Translations under genes and position numbers: made by a program
In this document: positions 1 through 8,121 of the stretch, piece after piece
How positions within the stretch are numbered: the stretch's first letter is position 1
Layout of the letters: every line of letters begins with the position of its first letter
The notes under the pieces: model-generated
The model's input: only the letters and a program-made list of their open reading frames with translations
Told to the model about the DNA's origin: nothing
Database searches by the model: none
Assembly: GCF_009728935.1 (NCBI RefSeq)
Contig: NZ_CP034235.1
Location: 4,874,001 to 4,938,000, forward strand
Direction: 5' to 3'
From: Paenibacillus psychroresistens
GTDB taxonomy: Bacteria > Bacillota > Bacilli > Paenibacillales > NBRC-103111
DNA length: 64,000 nt

Positions 1-64
1 GAATATTCATGTGTCCACTCCAATCATTACATAGTTACGCTATCTATTGTACCTTCTAAATGTA

Positions 65-101
65 TTTTTTGCTATAATATAGACAGCTTAATAAATGGAG
101 G
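65..101 (+). promoter_or_regulatory. Extended -10 promoter and RBS of the diguanylate cyclase gene
   Basis: TATAAT at 73-78 is preceded by TGC, giving an extended -10. No good -35 stands at the usual distance. GGAGG at 97-101 lies 6 bases before the ATG at 108. Confidence 0.55.
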
Positions 102-107
102 CTCCAA

Positions 108-1265
108 ATGAATCCTTCTGAGTTATTTACCGGCACAATTAGTCATATTTATTCAGCCTCGTTAATTATTATGATTTTAATATTAATGTTTATCATGTCT
201 TTAAGCTTATTCCTCAATCGCCGTAAAAAAGCTTATTTTTCATTAACCATTTCCTTGTTTATTGTTATCTTTCAATACGCTTTAGTTATTACCGTAGAAG
301 CCTCAACCTTGCATAGCGCTCTATCTGAATATCTGGTTTCCTTTCTAAAAGTACTCTCTTTCATCCTAGTGAATATGGGAATCTATCAGCTCTATAACCC
401 ATCTAGAATGAAACAATTTCTCCTTTTTTACGGCTCTGTTTTTCTGGCGTTTGTAATTTCCTTGCTGCATTTCAGCGTTAATAATTGGTTCGAGGGCACA
501 CAATCACAGATCGAACAAATGCAAGATCTCGGCTTGGACTTATATTTGCTAATCCTAGTTTTTATTTGCTATTTTGTAGTTGCGAATCGGATCGGACAAA
601 CCCAAAAATATCGTTTAGGTTTGACACTCTATTTTTTCATGCATATCTCCCATTTTATTAATACCTATTTCCTAGATTCAGAATCACGGGTTTTTTCTGG
701 GATTGCTAATTTTTTACCCGTTGCTTACTATGCTATTTTATTCATTATTCTTTTTGAACGAGTCGTTGAATTATTGCAGACAAGCTACACCAACTCCATA
801 ACAGATGGTTTAACAGGCCTTTATAATCGTCGATATTTTGTAAGTCGTGTCAATCAATATGTCAGCAATAGTGTAGCTGTCTCGGTTATTTTTGCCGATA
901 TTGATAATTTCAAAAAATTAAATGATACCAAAGGTCATCAAAAAGGGGACGAAGCTTTACAGCAGGTTGCCACAATTATGAAGGAAGCTGCTGAGGAGTT
1001 TGGCGTATGTGGAAGATACGGTGGCGAGGAATTGGTTATTCTGGTCACTGATCCAGAGACAGTCACTGGCGAGCTAGCTGAAGAAATCCGCAAACGTGTA
1101 GAAAAAGAAGCAGGGGTTACCATAAGTGTTGGCTACAGCAAGCTCCAGCCTGGAATTACTGCAGAGCAGTTAATTAAACAAGCAGATGATGCCATGTACA
1201 AAGCCAAATCAACCGGCAAGAATAAAGTAGTTAAGTACATTCGTCCTCAATCCATTCAACTCTAG
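108..1265 (+). CDS. Membrane diguanylate cyclase (GGDEF domain)
   Basis: The protein should make cyclic di-GMP from two GTP at the cytoplasmic membrane. Residues ~15-225 hold about seven hydrophobic helices that act as a membrane input module with no soluble sensor domain I recognise. The GGDEF domain follows at ~230-380, with FADIDNFKKLND and the active-site form GGEEL at 305-309, a permitted variant of GGDEF. No RxxD product-inhibition site is seen upstream of GGEEL, so feedback control may be absent. It is monocistronic between its own promoter and a terminator. An HD-GYP protein that could act on the same messenger lies at 62561-63724. Confidence 0.9.
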   Translation: MNPSELFTGTISHIYSASLIIMILILMFIMSLSLFLNRRKKAYFSLTISLFIVIFQYALVITVEASTLHSALSEYLVSFLKVLSFILVNMGIYQLYNPSRMKQFLLFYGSVFLAFVISLLHFSVNNWFEGTQSQIEQMQDLGLDLYLLILVFICYFVVANRIGQTQKYRLGLTLYFFMHISHFINTYFLDSESRVFSGIANFLPVAYYAILFIILFERVVELLQTSYTNSITDGLTGLYNRRYFVSRVNQYVSNSVAVSVIFADIDNFKKLNDTKGHQKGDEALQQVATIMKEAAEEFGVCGRYGGEELVILVTDPETVTGELAEEIRKRVEKEAGVTISVGYSKLQPGITAEQLIKQADDAMYKAKSTGKNKVVKYIRPQSIQL

Positions 1266-1293
1266 TTGCTTTCCTATTAATCTCTCAATTATG

Positions 1294-1322
1294 CACCTAT
1301 TTTCTTTAATAGGTGTTTTTTG
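1294..1322 (+). terminator. Intrinsic terminator after the GGDEF gene
   Basis: Stem CACCTATT (1294-1301) pairs with AATAGGTG (1308-1315) around a TTCTTT loop, followed by a T-rich tract. Confidence 0.8.
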
Positions 1323-1438
1323 TTTTCTTAAGCTAATATGCTTTTGACTTCTTCAAAATATTCAAAACGGGGTACCCCGGGTAACACCCCAGGGCATATT
1401 ATTCCAAACAAATTGTAATCAACGTATTACTGATTTGG

Positions 1439-2122
1439 CTATTCTGGATCAAAAGCAGTAAGCTTCAGTAAATCCCCAAAGGTACCAATTACAATATCAG
1501 CCTCATCCAACTCCTTGGAATTGCCAAAATCCGCATAGCTGCAGCCAACTACAAAAAGTTGATTTTCTTTGCCAGCTTCAACATCAGAGGATCGATCCCC
1601 TACCATCCAAGCCGATTGCAGATCATATTCAACCAATAACATACGTACCAAATCAACTTTAGATTGTGTTTGATATTCACCCGCACTGTACAAACCTTCA
1701 AATAAGTGATCTAACCCTTTTGCAGCAACAACACCTTTGACGTAACCCTCTAAGCCATTGCTTGCCACAAAGAGACGAATCCCTTTACGATGTAGAGTAG
1801 TTAATGTTTCAAGTACTTTAGGATATAGCTCACCTGTCTTGTTTGCCAGCTCTTCCAATTGATATTGGAGGAGCAGCACATTGGCTCGTTCTCGTGCTGC
1901 CAATGTTGCTTCAGGCATAACACGCTTCCAAATATCCGTCAACAGCATCCCGAGGCTGCCAAGAATCCGCTGAATATCCGGTGTTTCTCCTTCGAAAAGG
2001 CCTTCTGCGCGCAACTGATCATATAGTCGATTATAAGCCGGTATTAATACAGTTTCAGTTTGAAAAAGCGTTCCATCCAAATCAAAAATCATCGCTTCAG
2101 GCAGATTTTGCACAGTATTCAT
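1439..2122 (-). CDS. HAD-family hydrolase, phosphoglycolate-phosphatase-like
   Basis: A soluble HAD superfamily phosphatase of 227 residues. Motif I is FDLDGTLF near residue 13, motif II is the Ser of VASNG near 125, and motif IV is GDRSSD near 173; a helical cap lies between motifs I and II, as in the Gph/PpaX subgroup. The substrate cannot be read from sequence. It is the last gene of the queD-queE-queC operon, and its ATG overlaps the stop of the VanZ-like gene by four bases (ATGA), which suggests translational coupling. A role in deazaguanine synthesis is not implied, because none of the known steps needs a HAD phosphatase. Confidence 0.85.
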   Translation of the reverse strand: MNTVQNLPEAMIFDLDGTLFQTETVLIPAYNRLYDQLRAEGLFEGETPDIQRILGSLGMLLTDIWKRVMPEATLAARERANVLLLQYQLEELANKTGELYPKVLETLTTLHRKGIRLFVASNGLEGYVKGVVAAKGLDHLFEGLYSAGEYQTQSKVDLVRMLLVEYDLQSAWMVGDRSSDVEAGKENQLFVVGCSYADFGNSKELDEADIVIGTFGDLLKLTAFDPE

Positions 2123-2646
2123 GATCTCTTAACTCCTCTGTTTATGTTTCTCCTGCTTCGAAAAAGCCATATAAGCATAATAACAATCAGACAACCAATA
2201 GAATCCACTGCTACATCGATGGCATGTCCTGTTCGACCCGCTATAAACGATTGATGCCATTCATCCGTGATCGCATAGAGCACAGCCAGAATTGGGCTTA
2301 ATAAAATGCTGTAATATTTAAACCTTGTCCATTGCAAATTACTAAACCATAAACCTGTAAGTAATGCATACTCCAATACATGAGCACTTTTACGCAAGAA
2401 AAACTCAAGCATGGCATAAGGCTCTTTCCAAGTTATTAACTGACCACTATAATTAAACTCCAAATGAGGCAACCAATAATTAATCGCAGCAGCAGGAAAC
2501 CATTCTGTGAGAAGTGGTCTAATATCTTGCGTTTGGTAAGGTTCGTTAGATTTCAAATAAATGAGTGCCATCCATCCTACCAATGCAAGCGCCAGAATCG
2601 CTCTGATCCAGCTTAATCGCTTGTTACTATAGAGATTGTTGTTCAT
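2119..2646 (-). CDS. VanZ-like integral membrane protein
   Basis: About 175 residues with four or five hydrophobic helices and the VanZ-family pattern: RKSAHVLEYALLTGL in the middle and TDEWHQSFIAGRTGHAIDVAVDS near the end. VanZ relatives are linked to teicoplanin resistance or envelope homeostasis, but most copies have no proven function. A longer reading from 2679 is open, but the ATG at 2646 has AAGGA at a suitable distance and starts 20 bases before the queC stop, so I chose it. It lies between queC and a HAD gene in a compact leftward operon. Confidence 0.8.
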   Translation of the reverse strand: MNNNLYSNKRLSWIRAILALALVGWMALIYLKSNEPYQTQDIRPLLTEWFPAAAINYWLPHLEFNYSGQLITWKEPYAMLEFFLRKSAHVLEYALLTGLWFSNLQWTRFKYYSILLSPILAVLYAITDEWHQSFIAGRTGHAIDVAVDSIGCLIVIMLIWLFRSRRNINRGVKRS

Positions 2647-3325
2647 AAGCAATGGGATCCTTGAGACCTGCATCTGCAAATCCTTTTAACCGTAGACGGC
2701 AGCTATCACATTCTCCACAAGCTTCAGCTCGGCCGTTGTAGCAAGAGGTAGTCAAATGATAAGGAACCTTTAACCTCACACCTTCACGAATTATCTCCGC
2801 TTTGCTTAGTTCGATTAATGGGGTGGCAATCTGCAAACCATCGCTTTCAACTCCTACTTTAGTAGCGAGAGCTATAACTTCTTCAAACTTATGGATAAAT
2901 GCAGGACGACAATCGGGATAACCGCTATAATCCAAGGCATTTACTCCTATATAGATGGCATCAGCCCCAGAAGCTTCAGCAAAGGACGTTGCAATAGATA
3001 AAAATAGTAAATTGCGCCCTGGCACATAGGTTACAGGAATTTCAGAAGCTTCTTCCTCACCCACAGGAACATCTATCGACTGATCCGTTAACGCACTTCC
3101 ACCGAAATCACGCAGGAAACCTAGCTTAATCACTTTATGCTGCTTGGCTACCCCATAATATTCTGCTACACTGCGAGCATTTTCAATTTCAATATGATGT
3201 CTTTGTCCGTAATCAAACGTCAATGGATAAAGCTCATAACCAAGCTCTAAAGCCATTCCCATGCAAGTCGTACTATCCAACCCTCCACTGAGAATGATCA
3301 CTGCTTTTTTCTTTTTTTCACTCAT
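2627..3325 (-). CDS. queC: 7-cyano-7-deazaguanine (preQ0) synthase QueC
   Basis: QueC converts 7-carboxy-7-deazaguanine to preQ0 with ATP and ammonia in the queuosine pathway. The N-terminal ATP pyrophosphatase loop SGGLDS is at residues 13-18. A C-terminal zinc site is formed by the cysteines of SCYNGRAEACGECDSC (~190-206). The length of 232 residues is normal. An upstream GTG at 3334 is in frame, but GGAAGGTG sits right before the ATG at 3325, so the ATG is preferred. It is the third gene after queD and queE. Confidence 0.95.
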   Translation of the reverse strand: MSEKKKKAVIILSGGLDSTTCMGMALELGYELYPLTFDYGQRHHIEIENARSVAEYYGVAKQHKVIKLGFLRDFGGSALTDQSIDVPVGEEEASEIPVTYVPGRNLLFLSIATSFAEASGADAIYIGVNALDYSGYPDCRPAFIHKFEEVIALATKVGVESDGLQIATPLIELSKAEIIREGVRLKVPYHLTTSCYNGRAEACGECDSCRLRLKGFADAGLKDPIAYEQQSL

Positions 3326-3373
3326 CTGCTTCACCTTCCATCCTGCTTTACTGTTAATAGCATTATTTGTTGT

Positions 3374-4054
3374 TTAAACGCCTCTTTTGGCTGGATCCCA
3401 AATGATCTTATGCAGCTGCAAATTCAGCTTTACATGTGAAAGCTTGTGCTCAAGCATTAGCTCAACTAGCTTCGCTGGAGGCATTGTCTCCCAAACTGGG
3501 CTAAACAAAGGAAGAGCTGCTGTTGGATTTTCCTGCAGAACCTGAACTGCTGTAGCGAAATCTGCTTCGCTTGCGATGACAAATTTCAGTTCATCCTCCG
3601 CACGCAATAAAGCAAAATTGCTATAGAGCATCCGCTCCATTTCACCTGAACCCGGAAGTTTAAAATCCATAATATATCTAACCTTCGGCGATTCAATACG
3701 TTCCATATAATAGCCTAATTCAATGGCGCCGTTCGTCTCAATATGAATATCCTCCAGCGACTCAATCTCTAGCAGCGCATGGATCAGAGCTAAAGAATGC
3801 GCACCATATAAAAGCGGCTCACCACCCGTCAAGCAGATATAACGAGAGCTGAACGTTTGAACTTGCTCGATGATTTCACTAATTGTCATAACATCCCCTG
3901 CTTGTTCAGGCGGATAGCTATATTTAGTATCACACCAGGAGCAACGCAAATTACACCCAAACAAACGGACGAAGACGGTAGGAAACCCTGCTCGAGTCCC
4001 TTCGCCTTCTACCGTTTCGAATATTTCTACCATTGGTATTTTAATTTCATGCAT
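3374..4054 (-). CDS. queE: 7-carboxy-7-deazaguanine synthase QueE (radical SAM)
   Basis: QueE rearranges 6-carboxytetrahydropterin to 7-carboxy-7-deazaguanine using S-adenosylmethionine and a [4Fe-4S] cluster. The cluster motif is CNLRCSWC near residue 34 (CxxxCxxC). ETVEGEGTRAG upstream and CLTGGEPLL downstream are the family's substrate and SAM contacts. The ATG lies one base beyond the queD stop, and its GGAGGAAG ribosome site is inside the last codons of queD, so the two genes are probably translationally coupled. Confidence 0.95.
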   Translation of the reverse strand: MHEIKIPMVEIFETVEGEGTRAGFPTVFVRLFGCNLRCSWCDTKYSYPPEQAGDVMTISEIIEQVQTFSSRYICLTGGEPLLYGAHSLALIHALLEIESLEDIHIETNGAIELGYYMERIESPKVRYIMDFKLPGSGEMERMLYSNFALLRAEDELKFVIASEADFATAVQVLQENPTAALPLFSPVWETMPPAKLVELMLEHKLSHVKLNLQLHKIIWDPAKRGV

Positions 4055-4055
4055 A

Positions 4056-4526
4056 TTACTCTTCCTCCATCATAGACCGCGTTATCGCAGCATAGCTGGT
4101 TGGTGTTTCCCAAAGCCTAATTTCCTCTAGGCGGATTTCAGCATTTGGATATTCCGTTTCTAGAGCAGCATGAAGCTGTTCATAAATCCAGACCACCATA
4201 TTCTCTGCAGTTGTATTCATCAAAGGCAATACTTCATTTAAATATCGATGATCCAACCGATCAATGATATGCAGCTTGGTAATTCGTTTTAAATCCGAGA
4301 AATCAATCGCAAGCCCTCGCTCATCTGTTCGCCCTGAGACTACTACTTGCAAACGATACGTATGGCCGTGCAGATTTTTGCATTTCCCTTCATAACAATG
4401 AAGATGGTGTGCACTATCAAACGTAAATTCCTTAGAAATCAACACACGTTTGTTATGATATTTTAATTGAGTTGACTGAATGTCTTCTCCTAGCATTTGT
4501 ACTTTTTTTGGTATATGGAACCCCAT
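4056..4526 (-). CDS. queD: 6-carboxytetrahydropterin synthase QueD
   Basis: QueD converts dihydroneopterin triphosphate to 6-carboxytetrahydropterin, the first dedicated queuosine step after GTP cyclohydrolase. Zinc ligands are visible as the His pair near residue 41 and the LHGH motif at 52-55, and C49 lies where the catalytic Cys is expected. About 25 residues precede the usual N-terminus of the family. A TTG at 4544 is in frame, but GGAGGGA just upstream favours the ATG at 4526. First gene of the operon, with its own promoter about 30 bases upstream. No folE copy is in the window; queF lies at 22818-23177. Confidence 0.93.
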   Translation of the reverse strand: MGFHIPKKVQMLGEDIQSTQLKYHNKRVLISKEFTFDSAHHLHCYEGKCKNLHGHTYRLQVVVSGRTDERGLAIDFSDLKRITKLHIIDRLDHRYLNEVLPLMNTTAENMVVWIYEQLHAALETEYPNAEIRLEEIRLWETPTSYAAITRSMMEEE

Positions 4527-4557
4527 GTTCTTCCCTCCAAGCAATAAAAACTTTTCT

Positions 4558-4593
4558 ATTATACCACGCTGGATTAGGTTCTCACAATGAGAA
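4558..4593 (-). promoter_or_regulatory. Promoter of the que operon with an overlapping inverted repeat
   Basis: Read on the minus strand: -35 TTGTGA (4587-4582), 18-base spacer, extended -10 TGGTATAAT with TATAAT at 4563-4558. A perfect 6-3-6 inverted repeat, TTCTCA-TTG-TGAGAA on the minus strand (4579-4593), covers the -35 and is placed like a repressor operator. The leader is only about 25 bases, too short for a preQ1 riboswitch. Confidence 0.65.
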
Positions 4594-4621
4594 ATTCCGA
4601 TCCTACCTAAATCAAGCTTAT

Positions 4622-4786
4622 TTATTCACCTTCGCTTATACTGATTGTGCGAAGCTGCGCTAAATTTGGGCTAATTAACACCAAAAAAGCGAGAACCAAT
4701 ACGAACCCTACAGTGCCACCAAGCTTCCATGATAATTTCAAATTGCGATACCATCCATAATTATTGCCTCCCAAATAGAAGCTCAT
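4622..4786 (-). CDS. Small single-pass membrane protein (54 aa), hypothetical
   Basis: A 54-residue frame starts MSFYLGGNNYGWYRNLKLSW, continues into one hydrophobic helix (about GTVGFVLVLAFLVLI) and ends in a polar tail ISEGE. The basic-then-hydrophobic order predicts a C-terminus outside. The ribosome site before the ATG is weak (TTAGGTAA too far away), which lowers confidence. It ends about 35 bases before the que -35 element on the same strand and starts about 130 bases from the divergent RsmF gene. Not recognised as a named family. Confidence 0.5.
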   Translation of the reverse strand: MSFYLGGNNYGWYRNLKLSWKLGGTVGFVLVLAFLVLISPNLAQLRTISISEGE

Positions 4787-4917
4787 GTTAGAATTACATT
4801 TACTTACCTAACAAATTCCTTATAATTGCTAAATAAACGGACATGCTTCATTTTCAGCTAGCAAATTGGTACTATAGATTAGAACATTACACTAATAATT
4901 AAGGAGCTTTACCTAAT

Positions 4918-6288
4918 ATGATAAAACTTCCAGAAGCCTTTATTGAGCGAATGCGTGATATTTTGGGAAAAGCGGCAGATGACTTTTTGAATAGCTATAA
5001 TCAACCAAAAACGCAGGGATTACGGATCAATACGCTGAAATCTGCTATAAGCGATACTATCACTAATCCATTAAAAATTAGCTTTCAAATAGAACCCATT
5101 CCTTGGTGTTCCACAGGATTTTATTATGACGAAACAACATCTCGTCCCGGTAAACACCCCTACCATGCAGCGGGTCTCTATTACATCCAAGAGCCCTCGG
5201 CTATGTCTGTTGTTGAATTGCTTAATCCGCTGCCTGGTGATATTGTGCTCGACCTTGCCGCTGCACCTGGCGGGAAATCGACGCAAATTGCAGGGAAGAT
5301 GCAAGGAAAAGGTTTGCTGATTGCAAATGAAATCCATCCGGCTAGAGCAAAAATTCTCTCCGAGAATATCGAACGAATGGGTGTAACCAATGCCGTTGTT
5401 ACCTCTTGTAATCCTGAGCAATTAGCTGTGAAATTCCCAGTCTTTTTCGATAAAATCATGTTGGATGCTCCATGTTCAGGTGAAGGCATGTTCCGCAAAG
5501 ACCCTGATGCGATTGCCGAATGGTCTCCAGACCATGTAACGATGTGTGCCATTCGTCAAATGGATATTCTGCGCCAAGCCGTGCTGATGTTAAAGCCAAA
5601 TGGACAGCTTGCCTATTCCACATGTACTTTTTCAGCAGAAGAGAATGAGCTGATTATCGCTAAGATCATCGCGGAATTCCCACAATTCGAGCTTGTTCGC
5701 ACGGAACGCATTTGGCCGCATTTAGATCGTGGAGAAGGTCATTTTGCTGCTATTTTGCACAAAAAAGCCGAAATCCAAGCTCATACAAACGCTCAAAAAC
5801 GATATTTTGACAACACAGAAAAAAGAAAAAACCTACCCAAAGTGGTAAGTGAGGCTTGGAGCTTATTTGAATCCTTTGCTGAAATGCATGTGCCAGGATT
5901 GGTGCTAGAGCAAGGAGAGCCTTTATTATTCGGAGACCAGCTATATTGGCTGCCGCGCGTTGCAGATTGTCCATTTAACGCCAACTACCTTAAGGGCTTA
6001 AAAATATTAAGGCCTGGACTTCATTTAGGAACAATCAAGAAAAATCGCCTGGAACCCACCCATTCTTTAGCTTTAGCGATATCTCCAGAGGTTATTACTA
6101 ATTCTTACGATTTTTCCACTACATCACCTGAGATATTGAGTTATTTGCATGGAGAAGCTCTACACGGGGACGGTCGTCATAATGGATGGCTCTTAATTAC
6201 TATCGATGGGTTTGCACTTGGATGGGGAAAAGAAAGCAATGGACAGATTAAGAATCACTATCCCAAAGGCTTACGTTGGTTGGGCTGA
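4918..6288 (+). CDS. RsmF-type 16S/23S rRNA (cytosine-C5) methyltransferase, copy 1
   Basis: A NOL1/NOP2/Sun family m5C methyltransferase of 456 residues. The SAM site LDLAAAPGGKSTQIA is near 107-121. MLDAPCSGEGMFRKDP near 181 holds the PC catalytic motif, and STCTFSAEENE near 225 holds the nucleophilic TC motif. The C-terminal part has the RsmF-like RNA-binding region ending in KNHYPKGLRWLG. AAGGAG stands 11 bases before the ATG. A second protein of the same architecture is at 8860-10272. The exact rRNA position cannot be read from sequence. Its 3' end overlaps a convergent small gene by about 30 bases. Confidence 0.9.
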   Translation: MIKLPEAFIERMRDILGKAADDFLNSYNQPKTQGLRINTLKSAISDTITNPLKISFQIEPIPWCSTGFYYDETTSRPGKHPYHAAGLYYIQEPSAMSVVELLNPLPGDIVLDLAAAPGGKSTQIAGKMQGKGLLIANEIHPARAKILSENIERMGVTNAVVTSCNPEQLAVKFPVFFDKIMLDAPCSGEGMFRKDPDAIAEWSPDHVTMCAIRQMDILRQAVLMLKPNGQLAYSTCTFSAEENELIIAKIIAEFPQFELVRTERIWPHLDRGEGHFAAILHKKAEIQAHTNAQKRYFDNTEKRKNLPKVVSEAWSLFESFAEMHVPGLVLEQGEPLLFGDQLYWLPRVADCPFNANYLKGLKILRPGLHLGTIKKNRLEPTHSLALAISPEVITNSYDFSTTSPEILSYLHGEALHGDGRHNGWLLITIDGFALGWGKESNGQIKNHYPKGLRWLG

Positions 6289-6527
6289 GCCAGATTATGC
6301 TGAATCTCCTGTAAGCGGTCATTCTCTGAACGCAGCTGTTCCTCTATTTTTTCAATATGCAGATGCATTTGTTCGACTACATTATCAGGCAACTCGATTT
6401 CATGAATGGATTTAACGATATAAATTAAGCATTGCAGCGTTTCTTCCATCATCACTTTTTTCTTGCCGTTCATAACAACATCTGCTAAGAATATTAGATG
6501 ACTAAGCTCCTTTTGCGTCACATTCAT
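6258..6527 (-). CDS. Conserved hypothetical protein, mostly helical (89 aa)
   Basis: The likely protein starts MNVTQKELSHL at 6527, where AGGGGAG lies six bases upstream; a longer reading to 6581 lacks a ribosome site. The sequence is helical and charged, with a coiled-coil-like stretch HLHIEKIEEQLRSENDRLQE. No catalytic motif and no membrane segment are seen. It overlaps the end of the convergent RsmF gene by 31 bases, which supports tight packing but also leaves some doubt about the last codons. Family not recognised. Confidence 0.65.
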   Translation of the reverse strand: MNVTQKELSHLIFLADVVMNGKKKVMMEETLQCLIYIVKSIHEIELPDNVVEQMHLHIEKIEEQLRSENDRLQEIQHNLAQPNQRKPLG

Positions 6528-6599
6528 TCTGATCTCCCCTTTCGCTCTATTATGACCTTTTTTGGCGAAAGAGGGAAGCAAAATTAGGTAATTTCGACT

Positions 6600-7250
6600 T
6601 TAGTGAGAGGGCTCACAATTTATCCGTTCGATAAGTTCATTTTCATAATGATGGTTGAGCACCATTGTATGAATTGCCTCTTCATCAAAATCAGACATTA
6701 GAAGCGCAGTAACCGCTTCAATTTCTTCCTCCTCTGGGTCAAATAGCCAATGAATCTCTCCGACAACATCCTCATCACGAATAGTGATTAAAGCTTCGGC
6801 TGCCCATTCCTGTTCCTCATCATATACATGATATTCCAGGTTACTTCTCCCTTCTCCGACAATAACCAAATGGTACTCCTTCCCTGCCATTTCTAAAGTT
6901 TCTATTTCTTCATCCATATCTTCAAAATAATTGTCATCTTCAAATTCGTCTTCCCCATTCAGCTCAAAATGATCAATATAGCAATCAACAGCGCTATAAC
7001 TGACATAAACCGTACACTCCGCTGCCTCAACTGAACTAGCGAAAGCTTGTATGTAAGTCTGAATGTGATTTAATACATGTTCTTTATCTGAGAATGGCAA
7101 AGAAGGCTGATCCAATTGAATCGCCCCTGATACACGTTGAAGCTCACGATAAACAACCGTTAATGAACCAATATATCGTCCGTTTAGCAGAATATCGCTT
7201 ACTTCTCCACCTGCTGTTTTTAAATCTGGTCGTAAGAACACATTTGCCAT
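6600..7250 (-). CDS. Acidic hypothetical protein (216 aa)
   Basis: Starts MANVFLRPDLKTAGGEVSD at 7250 with GGAGGGG six bases upstream; a longer open frame to 7301 is less likely. The protein is soluble and very acidic, especially around 115-135 (EDEFEDDNYFEDMDEEIE) and near the C-terminus (DPEEEEIEA). The first part, with LLNGRYIGSLTVVYRE, looks like beta strands. I do not recognise a family or an active site. It stands alone between the 89-residue gene and the HAD/RsuA/RsmF operon. Confidence 0.75.
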   Translation of the reverse strand: MANVFLRPDLKTAGGEVSDILLNGRYIGSLTVVYRELQRVSGAIQLDQPSLPFSDKEHVLNHIQTYIQAFASSVEAAECTVYVSYSAVDCYIDHFELNGEDEFEDDNYFEDMDEEIETLEMAGKEYHLVIVGEGRSNLEYHVYDEEQEWAAEALITIRDEDVVGEIHWLFDPEEEEIEAVTALLMSDFDEEAIHTMVLNHHYENELIERINCEPSH

Positions 7251-7332
7251 AGATAACCCCTCCAAGGAATTGAATGATATTCCTCTTATAGGCTGTCCCA
7301 ACGGACTTAATTTTATTGAAAGCTTTTATGCA

Positions 7333-8121
7333 CTAGAAACAATATTTCATAATCGCTTGATAAACTCCATCTTCATTGTTAGAGCCTGTTAGTTCATTCG
7401 CCTGAAGTTTAAGTGGCTCTGGAGAATTGGCCATCGCGATACCTAATCCAGCATAGAGGATCATCTCACTATCATTATAATAATTGCCTATGGCCATGAT
7501 TTCTTCCTGTTTGATCCCTTTATCCTCTGCTAATCGGCGTAATGCATGGCCTTTAGAAGCTTCTGCATGCATAATATCAATAAAGTGATGTCCACTTCTA
7601 ATAATACTGAGTGGACTAGCCATCGCTCTCCAATCTGCTTCTATTTGATCCATTGCTGTCCGTTCGCTAAAAACAGATAATTTAACCCGATCAATATCAA
7701 GAGCAATAGCATCTTTAGTCACAATTGGCTCTAGCTTAAATTTATTGTACATCGCTTTAATTTCATCATTGAATTCTTCCACATAAATCTCAAAAGGAGC
7801 GTTTATCGCAAAATGAGCTTGTTTCGCTCGACAGTACTCAATAAATGGCTTGATGTCCTCGGAAAGAAAGGTTACCTCGTGAAGTATCTTAAGATCCTTT
7901 GATTGTACGGTAGCTGCTCCATTATGAGTAATAACGATACCCTCCAAGCCCAATTCCGCTAGAATTGGAAGTGTATTTTGCGGTCCTCTTCCAGTACATA
8001 ACACAATTTGAGCGCCAGCATCGTTTGCACGCTTTACCGCGTATTTGGTCTTCTCCGTCAGCATATATTCATCATTCAGCAATGTGCCATCTACATCCAA
8101 AGCAATGAGCTTATAATTCAT
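7333..8121 (-). CDS. Cof-type HAD-IIB sugar phosphatase
   Basis: 262 residues with the Cof/IIB pattern: motif I ALDVDGTLLND at 7-17, motif II LCTGRGP near 42, and the C-terminal IGNYYNDSEMI near 213, which gives motif IV. The type IIB cap lies between motifs II and III. Relatives (YidA, YkrA, YwpJ) dephosphorylate sugar phosphates and cofactors with broad specificity. It overlaps the RsuA gene by 11 bases and is the last gene of the rsmF-rsuA operon. Confidence 0.88.
   Translation of the reverse strand: MNYKLIALDVDGTLLNDEYMLTEKTKYAVKRANDAGAQIVLCTGRGPQNTLPILAELGLEGIVITHNGAATVQSKDLKILHEVTFLSEDIKPFIEYCRAKQAHFAINAPFEIYVEEFNDEIKAMYNKFKLEPIVTKDAIALDIDRVKLSVFSERTAMDQIEADWRAMASPLSIIRSGHHFIDIMHAEASKGHALRRLAEDKGIKQEEIMAIGNYYNDSEMILYAGLGIAMANSPEPLKLQANELTGSNNEDGVYQAIMKYCF

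Noticed and set aside
4527..4560. preQ1 riboswitch before queD
   Set aside because: Only about 25 bases separate the extended -10 from the start codon, and no C-rich loop with an A-rich tail was found.
6206..6415. 69-residue plus-strand frame at the RsmF/89-aa junction
   Set aside because: Shadow of two real genes in other frames with no start signal.
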